DNA of 64,000 bases, taken from Bacteroidota bacterium. GTDB lineage: Bacteria > Bacteroidota > Bacteroidia > Bacteroidales > Dysgonomonadaceae. The DNA lies in assembly GCA_023437305.1 (NCBI GenBank), contig JAEZGN010000021.1, positions 310,001 through 374,000 of the forward strand. The letters are read 5' to 3'. The notes under the pieces are model-generated. The model saw nothing but the letters and a program-made list of their open reading frames with translations. It did not search any database and had not been told where the DNA came from. The position numbers were made by a program, and so were the translations under genes. Of the stretch, positions 55,026 through 62,723 are shown piece by piece (within the stretch, counting starts at the first letter, position 1; the number at the start of each line of letters is the position of its first letter).

Positions 55026-56063
55026 ATGAAGAAAGTAGTAACATTCGGGGAAATCATGCTACGCCTTAGTACTCCCGGATATCAAAGATTTATACAGTCT
55101 ACAAACCTGAATGCTACATTTGGAGGCGGAGAGGCCAACGTAGCCGTATCACTATCCAACTATGGTATTCCTACCGACTATGTAACCCGCCTACCTGAGA
55201 ATGATATAGCAGAATGGTGCATCTCTGATTTGAGAAAGTACAATGTAGGTGTTCAGAATATTATACGAGGAGGTGATCGTGTAGGCATTTATTATCTGGA
55301 GACAGGCGCAGTAGCCCGTGCTTCGAAAGTTATCTACGACAGGGCCAATTCTGCTATGGCAGACATAAAACCCGGAATGGTAGACTGGGAAGAAGTATTT
55401 AAAGAAGCCCAATGGTTTCACTGGACAGGCATCACTCCCGCTCTATCGCAAGGAGCAGCAGATGCATGCTTGGAAGCTATCAAAATAGCAAACAAAAAAG
55501 GCATTACAGTTTCTACAGACCTCAACTACAGAAAAAATCTCTGGAAATATGGCAAAACAGCTTCTGATATTATGCCTGCCTTGGTTGAAGGTTGTGATAT
55601 CATTCTAGGCAATGAGGAAGATGCTGAAAAGGTTTTCGGTATCAAGCCCGAAGGTTTTGACGTAGCACATACCGCAGGAGATGTGGATGCCGCAGAATTT
55701 GAGTCGGTATGCACTCAGTTGAAGAAACGCTTTCCACGTGCTAAGAAAGTGATTATTACATTGCGTGGATCTATTAATGCAAACCATAATACATGGGGAG
55801 GTTGCTTATATTCCGATAAGCTTTATCAATCGAAAAGATACGACATTACACACATCGTTGATCGTGTAGGCGGAGGAGACTCTTTTATGGGTGGGCTTAT
55901 CTACGGACTTATCACCTACCCTGCCGACGATCAGAAAGCTCTCGATTTTGCGGTTGCAGCATCATGTCTGAAACATACAATATATGCCGATTACAACCTT
56001 GTAACGGTAGCCGAAGTGGAGAACCTGATGAAAGGGGATGGCTCTGGTCGTGTTTCAAGATAA
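55026..56063 (+). CDS. kdgK: 2-keto-3-deoxygluconate kinase (PfkB family)
   Basis: A cytoplasmic sugar kinase of 345 residues that phosphorylates KDG to KDPG with ATP. The N-terminus VVTFGEIMLRLSTPGYQRF and the glycine motif FGGGEANVAVSLSNYG bind the sugar. The C-terminal PfkB signature DRVGGGDSFMGGL (about 278-290) holds the catalytic Asp. Between them EGCDIILGNEEDAEKVFG is typical. It follows the DUF4861 gene by 28 bases and precedes KDPG aldolase, giving the last two steps of hexuronate breakdown side by side. Confidence 0.93.
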   Translation: MKKVVTFGEIMLRLSTPGYQRFIQSTNLNATFGGGEANVAVSLSNYGIPTDYVTRLPENDIAEWCISDLRKYNVGVQNIIRGGDRVGIYYLETGAVARASKVIYDRANSAMADIKPGMVDWEEVFKEAQWFHWTGITPALSQGAADACLEAIKIANKKGITVSTDLNYRKNLWKYGKTASDIMPALVEGCDIILGNEEDAEKVFGIKPEGFDVAHTAGDVDAAEFESVCTQLKKRFPRAKKVIITLRGSINANHNTWGGCLYSDKLYQSKRYDITHIVDRVGGGDSFMGGLIYGLITYPADDQKALDFAVAASCLKHTIYADYNLVTVAEVENLMKGDGSGRVSR

Positions 56064-56092
56064 AGATTGAAAATAGTAAACAACTAAAATAT

Positions 56093-56168
56093 GAACAGCA
56101 AGCGGGTATGATAATTCGATCCATTGTTTTTATTGATATATATGTAAAACATACCTGCTTGCTTGTTC
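56093..56168 (+). repeat. Intercistronic inverted repeat between kdgK and the aldolase gene
   Basis: GAACAGCAAGCGGGTATG (56093-56110) is complementary to CATACCTGCTTGCTTGTTC (56150-56168) apart from one extra base and one mismatch. The loop is 39 bases and AT-rich. No T-run follows directly, so a terminator is not obvious. It may be an RNA processing or stability element that tunes the operon. Confidence 0.55.
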
Positions 56169-56216
56169 TTGCTCTTTGATACAATACCTTTTAATTCTAA
56201 AATAAAACGACTATAG

Positions 56217-56891
56217 ATGGCACGATTTTCAAGAATAAAAACCTGTCAGGTAATGGCAGAGACAGGAATGGTTCCTGTTTTTTATCATAGCGACCTCGAA
56301 ACCTCCAAACAGGTACTCAAAGCCTGTTATGAAGGCGGAGTAAGGGTATTCGAATTTACCAATCGAGGTGATTTCGCTCATGAAATATTCGGAGAGCTGA
56401 ATAAGTGGGCAGCCAAAGAATGCCCCGAAATGATAATGGGTATCGGATCGGTTGTCGATGCCGGCACAGCTTCGTTGTTTTTACAGCTTGGGGCCAACTT
56501 TGTAGTAGGTCCCCTATTAAATCCCGACATCTTCAAGGTGTGTAACCGTAGGCAAGTAGCCTATATTCCCGGTTGCGGATCAGTATCCGAAGTCGGTTAT
56601 GCTCAAGAGTTGGGAGCAGAGGTAGTAAAAATATTTCCGGCAGGCGATGTGGGAGGTCCTTCATTTGTGAAGAATCTAAAAGCTCCGATGCCTTGGTCGA
56701 ATATTATGGTGACAGGCGGAGTAGAACCCACTGAGGAAAATCTGACAAAATGGTTTAATGCCGGTGTTACTTGTGTCGGTATGGGTTCAAACCTATTCCC
56801 GAAAGAGATTATCGCAGCAAAAGATTGGGGTAGAATAACGCAAATGTGTAAGATGGCTCTTGAGATAATAGCGAAAGCAAAAACAATATAA
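56217..56891 (+). CDS. eda: KDPG aldolase / 4-hydroxy-2-oxoglutarate aldolase
   Basis: A class I aldolase (224 residues) splitting KDPG to pyruvate and glyceraldehyde-3-phosphate. The early segment GMVPVFYHSDLETSKQVLKA and GGVRVFEFTNRG contains the catalytic Glu region. The Schiff-base Lys is in VVKIFPAGDVGG (about residue 138), and MVTGGVEP forms the phosphate site. It lies 153 bases after kdgK across an inverted repeat and only nine bases before the hexuronate transporter gene. Confidence 0.93.
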   Translation: MARFSRIKTCQVMAETGMVPVFYHSDLETSKQVLKACYEGGVRVFEFTNRGDFAHEIFGELNKWAAKECPEMIMGIGSVVDAGTASLFLQLGANFVVGPLLNPDIFKVCNRRQVAYIPGCGSVSEVGYAQELGAEVVKIFPAGDVGGPSFVKNLKAPMPWSNIMVTGGVEPTEENLTKWFNAGVTCVGMGSNLFPKEIIAAKDWGRITQMCKMALEIIAKAKTI

Positions 56892-56900
56892 AAACACCTT

Positions 56901-58337
56901 ATGAATACCGGAAAAACAAAAATGACAAATTACAGGTGGACCATCTGCCTGATGCTTTTCTTTGCTACTACGATCAATTATCTCGACAGGCAAGTACTAT
57001 CCCTTACTTGGGACGAATTTATAAAGCCTGAATTTCATTGGGATGAAAACCACTACGGAACAATCACTTCCATGTTTTCTTTTATATATGCAGTCTGTAT
57101 GCTGTTTGCAGGTCGCTTCATCGACTGGATGGGCAGCAAGAAAGGATTCCTCTGGGCTATCGGAGTATGGTCGGTAGGAGCATGCCTTCATGCTGCCTGC
57201 GGACTTATAACCGAAGCTCATGTCGGTCTGCATAGTGCAGCAGAATTGGCTGCCGCTACAGGCGATGTTGCTGTTGTAATAGCCACCTTCAGCATGTATT
57301 GCTTCTTACTAGCCCGTTGCATATTAGCCTTAGGTGAGGCGGGTAACTTCCCTGCTGCAATCAAGGTAACGGCCGAATACTTCCCCAAGAAAGACCGAGC
57401 TTATGCAACCAGCATCTTTAATGCCGGAGCATCTATTGGCGCATTAATCGCTCCACTGAGTATCCCTTTGCTGGCAAAGTGTTGGGGGTGGGAAATGGCT
57501 TTTATCGTAATTGGAGCATTAGGCTTTATTTGGATGGGATTTTGGATATTTATATATGACTCACCGGCAAAGAGCAAGCATGTAAATGAGGCTGAACTGG
57601 CATACATAGAACAAGACCGAGATGAAGAAGGCATTCTAGATACCGATAAAGCAGAGGATGAAAAGAAGATACCTTTTTGGAAATGCTTCTCATACAAACA
57701 GACATGGGCATTTGCCGTAGGCAAATTTATGACCGACGGGGTATGGTGGTTCTTCCTCTTCTGGACACCTTCATATCTGAATACACAGTTTGGCATAAAG
57801 ACCTCCGAAGGATTGGGTATTGCATTGATATTTACACTATATGCAATCACCATGCTTTCTGTTTTGGGAGGGAAATTACCTACCATCATTATGAACAGGA
57901 CAGGAATGAATCCATACGCAGCACGCATGAGAGCGATGCTTATCTTTGCTTTCTTCCCGCTGGTTGTATTATTTGCACAACCGTTGGGTACTATTTCACC
58001 GTGGCTACCAGTCATAACCATTGGTATAGGCTGTGCAGCACATCAATCATGGTCGGCTAATATTTTCTCTACTATAGGAGATATGTTTCCGAAAGGAGCT
58101 ATTGCATCCATCACAGGAATAGGCGGTATGGCCGGAGGAATAAGCTCTATGATTTTACAAAAGTCTGCCGGAAAGCTCTTCGTTTACTCAGACGAAGTAC
58201 AGCTGACATTTATGGGATTTGAAGGAAAGCCGGCAGGATACTTTATTATATTCTGTATATGTGCTTTTGCCTACCTTATAGGTTGGGTTATAATGAAGAG
58301 CTTAGTTCCTCATTACAAACCAATAACCGACCTATGA
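56901..58337 (+). CDS. exuT: Hexuronate transporter, MFS anion:cation symporter family
   Basis: A 478-residue, about twelve-helix inner-membrane transporter. The signature TTINYLDRQVLSLTWDEF in helix 1 and GEAGNFPAAIKVTAEYFPKKDRA in helix 4 are typical of ExuT/GudP/KgtP-related anion:cation symporters. Family members import glucuronate or galacturonate with protons. Position as the last gene of the uxaC-kdgK-eda operon supports hexuronate import. It is closed by a strong hairpin at 58371. A second in-frame Met eight codons in is an alternative start. The symbol is by function; exact specificity (hexuronate versus KDG) is open. Confidence 0.88.
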   Translation: MNTGKTKMTNYRWTICLMLFFATTINYLDRQVLSLTWDEFIKPEFHWDENHYGTITSMFSFIYAVCMLFAGRFIDWMGSKKGFLWAIGVWSVGACLHAACGLITEAHVGLHSAAELAAATGDVAVVIATFSMYCFLLARCILALGEAGNFPAAIKVTAEYFPKKDRAYATSIFNAGASIGALIAPLSIPLLAKCWGWEMAFIVIGALGFIWMGFWIFIYDSPAKSKHVNEAELAYIEQDRDEEGILDTDKAEDEKKIPFWKCFSYKQTWAFAVGKFMTDGVWWFFLFWTPSYLNTQFGIKTSEGLGIALIFTLYAITMLSVLGGKLPTIIMNRTGMNPYAARMRAMLIFAFFPLVVLFAQPLGTISPWLPVITIGIGCAAHQSWSANIFSTIGDMFPKGAIASITGIGGMAGGISSMILQKSAGKLFVYSDEVQLTFMGFEGKPAGYFIIFCICAFAYLIGWVIMKSLVPHYKPITDL

Positions 58338-58370
58338 TATCTGACCTTCAAACATTTACAACAATAAAAA

Positions 58371-58407
58371 AAAGAGGCTATCCCCTGAAAAGAAGGATAG
58401 CCTCTTT
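58371..58407. terminator. Bidirectional terminator between exuT and tRNA-Gln
   Basis: AAAGAGGCTATCC (58371-58383) pairs perfectly with GGATAGCCTCTTT (58395-58407), with A-rich flanks before and T-rich sequence after. It ends the plus-strand uronate operon and probably the minus-strand tyrS/tRNA unit. Confidence 0.85.
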
Positions 58408-58414
58408 AGTTTTG

Positions 58415-58485
58415 TTGTCTCACTAGGATTCGAACCTAGACAGGCAGATCCAGAATCTGCAGTGCTACCATTACACCATGAGACA
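58415..58485 (-). tRNA. tRNA-Gln (anticodon CTG)
   Basis: The minus strand folds into a standard 71-base cloverleaf. The acceptor arm is TGTCTCA/TGAGACA and the D arm lies in GTGTAATGGTAGCAC. The anticodon stem is GCAGA/TCTGC with loop TTCTGGA (anticodon CTG, reading CAG). The T arm is CTAGG TTCGAAT CCTAG. The discriminator base is A and CCA is not encoded. It lies 36 bases downstream of tyrS on the same strand. Confidence 0.95.
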
Positions 58486-58520
58486 ATATTACTTTTGCGA
58501 GTACAAAAGTAATAATTATT

Positions 58521-59813
58521 TTATTTTGCGATCAACAGGAAGTAATTTTTCTTCCCTTTTTGTGCTATTATATATTTTCCGGCTATAAGAGATGAAGCAT
58601 CAATAGCATCGTCAAAGTTTTCCAACTTCTCTTTATTGATCATTACACCTCCGGCTTGTACAGTCTTGCGCATTTCTCCCTTCGAAGGAAAAACAGCAGC
58701 TTTCTCTGTCAACAGATCAACAGCTTTGATTCCTGCCGAAAGCTCATCTTTCGAGATATCGAATGTTGGAACGCCTTCAAATACCTGAAGGAAAGTTTCC
58801 TCGTCCAGCTTCTTCAAAGCATCAGCTGTAGCATTTCCAAATAGGATGTTTGAAGCTTCCACTGCCTGATTGTAATCTTCCTCGGAGTGAACCATTATGG
58901 TTATTTCTTTAGCAAGACGCTTTTGCAATGCTCTGAGATGAGGCGCTGCTTTTTGCTCAACAACCAAGCCTTCTATCTCTTCTTTGTCGAGTGCTGTAAA
59001 TATCTTGATATATTTCTCTGCGTCTTCATCGCTTACGTTCAACCAAAACTGATAAAATTTGTAAGGAGACGTATATCTTCTGTCGAGCCATACATTGCCC
59101 GATTCTGTCTTACCGAATTTAGTACCGTCAGCTTTGGTTATCAGAGGACACACAAGGGCAAAAGCCTCTCCTCCCGCTTTACGGCGAATAAGCTCAGTCC
59201 CTGTGGTGATATTTCCCCACTGATCGGAACCTCCCATCTGAATACGACATCCTAATGTCTGATATAAGTGAAGAAAATCGTAACCTTGCATCAACTGGTA
59301 TGAGAACTCAGTAAAAGACATTCCTTCCGAAGACTCTCCGTTAAGACGTTTCTTAACAGAATCTTTAGACATCATATAGTTCACTGTGATATGCTTTCCT
59401 ATGTCGCGGATAAAGTTCAGGAAAGAGAAATCTTTCATCCAGTCATAGTTATTTACCAATAAGGCTGCATTGGGTTTGTCAGACTCGAAATCGAGAAACT
59501 TAGCAAGTTGCTTTTTCAACGATTCCTGATTATGGCGGAGAGTTGCTTCGTCCAATAGGTTACGTTCGGCTGACTTCATAGAAGGGTCACCAATCATACC
59601 TGTTGCTCCTCCGATGAGAGCTATCGGGCGATGTCCTGCACGTTGAAAATGCTTCAAAATCATCACGCCCACCAAGTGTCCGATGTGCAATGAGTCGGCT
59701 GTAGGATCGATACCCACATAGCCCGAAGTTAATTCTTTTTGCAGTTGCTCTTCCGTACCCGGCATGATTTCATGGATCATACCTCTCCATCTTAATTCTT
59801 CAACAAAATTCAT
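58521..59813 (-). CDS. tyrS: Tyrosyl-tRNA synthetase
   Basis: A class I aminoacyl-tRNA synthetase of 430 residues. The HIGH motif is present at 43-46 in PTADSLHIGHLVG and the KMSKS-like loop is KFGKTESG (near 235). Tyrosine recognition segments (YDFLHLYQTLGCRIQMGGSDQWGN) are conserved. The C-terminal S4-like RNA-binding domain (about 365-425) is complete. This housekeeping gene marks the border between the uronate operon and the next carbohydrate genes. A candidate -7 box is at 59862-59869. Confidence 0.97.
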   Translation of the reverse strand: MNFVEELRWRGMIHEIMPGTEEQLQKELTSGYVGIDPTADSLHIGHLVGVMILKHFQRAGHRPIALIGGATGMIGDPSMKSAERNLLDEATLRHNQESLKKQLAKFLDFESDKPNAALLVNNYDWMKDFSFLNFIRDIGKHITVNYMMSKDSVKKRLNGESSEGMSFTEFSYQLMQGYDFLHLYQTLGCRIQMGGSDQWGNITTGTELIRRKAGGEAFALVCPLITKADGTKFGKTESGNVWLDRRYTSPYKFYQFWLNVSDEDAEKYIKIFTALDKEEIEGLVVEQKAAPHLRALQKRLAKEITIMVHSEEDYNQAVEASNILFGNATADALKKLDEETFLQVFEGVPTFDISKDELSAGIKAVDLLTEKAAVFPSKGEMRKTVQAGGVMINKEKLENFDDAIDASSLIAGKYIIAQKGKKNYFLLIAK

Positions 59814-59861
59814 CGAATCAGTTTTATTAATGTACTATGTAACTAAATTTTAGTTAGTGTG

Positions 59862-59869
59862 CAAAAATA
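59862..59869 (-). promoter_or_regulatory. Candidate -7 box for tyrS
   Basis: The minus strand reads TATTTTTG (TAnnTTTG), about 49 bases upstream of the tyrS ATG. No -33 element at the right spacing is seen. Confidence 0.35.
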
Positions 59870-59970
59870 CGACCTTATTCCGAATAGAAAAAAAGTTATT
59901 ACAAATAATTTAGTATCCATCGTTTACTTCTTTTTATTTAATAATCATATTTCTAAGATCAGTGAGGAAC

Positions 59971-60078
59971 AAAAGGTGACAATTCTCAAAAACAGCATCA
60001 AACTATACAACAGTACCTTAACCCTAAAAAGGTGACAAAAGTGACACTTTTTTACTCATTTCTTTCTGTCACCTTTTT
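59971..60078. repeat. GGTGACA repeat cluster with nested palindromes
   Basis: AAAAGGTGACA at 59971-59981 recurs at 60027-60037 (56 bases on). An inverted copy TGTCACCTTTTT (60067-60078) pairs with AAAAAGGTGACA (60026-60037). Between them AAAAGTGACACTTTT (60037-60051) is a palindrome with a central A. No coding frame links the copies. Function unknown; protein-binding sites or a mobile-element remnant are possible. Confidence 0.6.
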
Positions 60079-60138
60079 ATTGAACCTTTGTTCTTATATA
60101 GATAATTTTTTAGGATACTTAATAATAATGAACTCCAA

Positions 60139-60178
60139 CAAAAAAAGAAGGCTCACAAATAATTTGTGAACCCCCTTC
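60139..60178 (-). terminator. Intrinsic terminator after the DUF4965 gene
   Basis: On the minus strand GAAGGGGGTTCACAAAT pairs with ATTTGTGAGCCTTC (a few bases bulged). The stem is followed by a T7 run. It lies about 20 bases after the stop at 60200. Confidence 0.88.
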
Positions 60179-60199
60179 CATGAAATAGTTGCCTAAAAC

Positions 60200-62695
60200 C
60201 TATTTACTTCCTTTTAGTTTTTCTTCCAGCATTTTGATATAATAGCCTCCGACTACCGAACGGGCTTTAAATCCTCTGTAGTTTGGCTTATCTGTAAATA
60301 CCCAATCGGACATTGGTATTCTGTCTACTGTTTCGTTCATAAACAAATGCAGCGGGTCGATAAACTTCTCGAATGTCGCTTTATCATCAGCAAGCGTAGC
60401 AGTCCATATTATCCAGTCTGTCTTGGTATATGTTTCACGATTGTCGAGAGGCAGTCCGTATTTGTTTTGTTTGCCTAAATAGTAAGCGATTTCTTTCTGA
60501 GCCACTTCGTCAGGGAATATATTCATCTTTAAAAGCTTATTCCATACCAAATTATACTTCTGGCTCCATGTTCCCAGTTTGTCGAATGTAAGGCGATAAT
60601 GATCTCCATCATCAGCCATCTTCATCCACTCTTGCGCCATTTCCTTAGCCTTAGCAGTGTACTTTTCGGCAACATCTTTTTTCCCGAGCATATCTGCAAG
60701 TTTGCCATACGAAGCAACACCCATAATAGCCTTCACCGACAAATTCACATTGTGAGCAAAGTGACCGGCAAAGTCGTCTGTACACAACTGGTTCTCAGGA
60801 TCGAGACCATATTCCACAAGGTAATCTGTCCATGTAGTCAGTACATCCCAATGTTTCTCTGCATATTTGGCGTTGCCTTCTATGGCAGCAATAGCTGCTG
60901 TAAGAGCGAGCATATTACCTCCTTCTTCTATTGGCATGTCACCCCCGTAGGTTTGTCCGTTAGCCAATGGATAAGTACCAACATCATGAGCAGGGAACGA
61001 TTTTGTCCATTTACCACTTTCGCTATAATAGAAGATATGGTTTAATAAACCTTTAGCCAGTTCGGGATTGTAATACAAGAACAACGGTGCTGACGGATAT
61101 GTTACATCCACTGTACCAATAGAGCCATTACTGTTGTTTTCTTTCGACAAGAATAGTAAATCCCCATTCGGCGCTTTCACCAATTTATGAGCTGTAATAG
61201 CTTGACGATATGCCAAAGCACAAAGTTCCGCATACTTCTTTCCTCCCGCCATAGATGCTTTATCCATTAGCTCCTTGTCAAACGCATAGCATTTCTCTAT
61301 CAGCTTATTGTATTCTTTATTTGCCGCATGAAATTGTCCTGCGATAGTCTGATTGCCGTCCTGATTCCAATATGGGCGAAGGTTATCTCCAAAATATTGT
61401 ATCGAATAAATATCATCATAACCAATCATTACTTTTCCTGAAAAGCTTTCGACAGAGCCGAGGTTATGAGTCAATGACATTTTTGAATTTTCATTTTCTC
61501 CTGAGGTTGTCTGCCCGTCGTGAACGTTGTTAACGAAATTAGTTCTCAAAGTATTACTCTCTCCAATATTAACCGATACATTATTTTTTTCGGCTACCAA
61601 ATAGAAATACCCCCAGTCGATGCGCAAATCGTCGCCTTTTTTAGCGAGTATATTCTGCTCCTTGCTTCCCGATTTAAGGAATAACAGGCCGTTGTCTTCA
61701 AAGCTCTGGCTTACCGACTCCTGATAAGGTTGGTCTAGTGCCCAGCGTGGAGAAGCCTCGAAGTATATTTGTACATCATGAGCCTTTCCGTCATTAGCCA
61801 CAACCTGATATGTAATGTAATTTACAGGACGAGTCAACAGGTTTAAGTCATCCATAAACAGGGGTGCAGAGAAAGTCAATTTCAGATCAACCTCACCACA
61901 GGCGAATGTGTAATGCGTTTGCGTAGCTTGCACATCCACAGATTTTTGCACAGCAGTTTTTTCGAGAGCCGTATGCTTCTCTTTCTGTACCAGCAAACCA
62001 AAATCCAGCAGACCGTTAGCCACAGGGTTCTTACAATGAGCGGCTATCAGGTTATCACCTTTCTTTAGCGCATTCACAACATCTGCCGACAATTTGATCA
62101 TTGCATTTTTGTTGCATGTCGAACCTGTATTATGTACTTCAATACCATTGATGTAAAAAACAGCATCGTCATCGTTCGAAAACTCCAGATAGATTTGTTT
62201 TCCTTGTACATCCTCATCCAAAACGATATGTCTTCTGACCCAGATATTCTCGGTTGTCCAATCTGTTTTAGCTGTAGGCTCATTTATTTTTGTACCGAAT
62301 GCTCCTTTATCTTTCTTCCAAGACGAATCGTTGAAATTATTATCTTTCCAGTTTGCTGCCGGCTGGGTAGTCGTGTAGCTTCCATACCATTCGCCTTGCT
62401 CCGATGTTGGAACAAGCGGGTTTAACTCTACATCTTCAGTACCCATAAAGCGATAGGCAACGCCATCCACCTTTATGGCTCCTATAAGCGGAAAGTCTTT
62501 CCCTGTCCAGTGCTTTACAGCACCATCGTACAGATTGTCTGTCATAGACCACGCACTGGTGTATGGGTCTATTGTGACCAAAGGGTACGCAGGGGCTCTT
62601 AATTCATTTTTAACCACTTCATAATCTTTCACACCACTGCTCTTACAGGCGAGTAAGCCAAACAGCGGAAGAAGATATAACACAATGCTCTTCAT
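60200..62695 (-). CDS. DUF4965/DUF5127/DUF1793-type lipoprotein (glutaminase-A-like) with inserted jelly roll
   Basis: I chose the ATG at 62695 (protein begins MKSIVLYLLPLFGLLAC); the frame runs 24 codons further up without a signal-like start. The lipobox LLAC (Cys17) predicts a lipoprotein of 831 residues. The start APAYPLVTIDPYTSAWSMTD is the DUF4964 segment. An inserted beta-sandwich (about 95-240; NIWVRRHIVLDED, FSNDDDAVFYING) resembles galactose-binding jelly rolls. DUF5127 and the (alpha/alpha)6-like DUF4965/DUF1793 part (to the C-terminus; AYRQAITAHKL, DVGTYPLANGQTYGGDMPIEEGGN) follow. Fungal relatives were described as glutaminases, but Bacteroidota copies sit in glycan loci and are suspected glycosidases. 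Activity is unassigned. Confidence 0.82.
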   Translation of the reverse strand: MKSIVLYLLPLFGLLACKSSGVKDYEVVKNELRAPAYPLVTIDPYTSAWSMTDNLYDGAVKHWTGKDFPLIGAIKVDGVAYRFMGTEDVELNPLVPTSEQGEWYGSYTTTQPAANWKDNNFNDSSWKKDKGAFGTKINEPTAKTDWTTENIWVRRHIVLDEDVQGKQIYLEFSNDDDAVFYINGIEVHNTGSTCNKNAMIKLSADVVNALKKGDNLIAAHCKNPVANGLLDFGLLVQKEKHTALEKTAVQKSVDVQATQTHYTFACGEVDLKLTFSAPLFMDDLNLLTRPVNYITYQVVANDGKAHDVQIYFEASPRWALDQPYQESVSQSFEDNGLLFLKSGSKEQNILAKKGDDLRIDWGYFYLVAEKNNVSVNIGESNTLRTNFVNNVHDGQTTSGENENSKMSLTHNLGSVESFSGKVMIGYDDIYSIQYFGDNLRPYWNQDGNQTIAGQFHAANKEYNKLIEKCYAFDKELMDKASMAGGKKYAELCALAYRQAITAHKLVKAPNGDLLFLSKENNSNGSIGTVDVTYPSAPLFLYYNPELAKGLLNHIFYYSESGKWTKSFPAHDVGTYPLANGQTYGGDMPIEEGGNMLALTAAIAAIEGNAKYAEKHWDVLTTWTDYLVEYGLDPENQLCTDDFAGHFAHNVNLSVKAIMGVASYGKLADMLGKKDVAEKYTAKAKEMAQEWMKMADDGDHYRLTFDKLGTWSQKYNLVWNKLLKMNIFPDEVAQKEIAYYLGKQNKYGLPLDNRETYTKTDWIIWTATLADDKATFEKFIDPLHLFMNETVDRIPMSDWVFTDKPNYRGFKARSVVGGYYIKMLEEKLKGSK

Positions 62696-62723
62696 GCGAT
62701 TTTCTTTTTGTTTTGTATATAAT

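Larger units (their letters stand above)
59814..60199. other. Intergenic region between tyrS and DUF4965 gene
   Basis: This 386-base gap holds the candidate tyrS promoter (59862-59869), a set of GGTGACA repeats (59971-60078) and the DUF4965 gene's terminator (60139-60178). I see no gene. Confidence 0.6.

Noticed and set aside
57401..58021. 206-codon minus-strand frame inside exuT
   Set aside because: It is antisense to conserved transporter helices; composition reflects the complementary strand of membrane segments.
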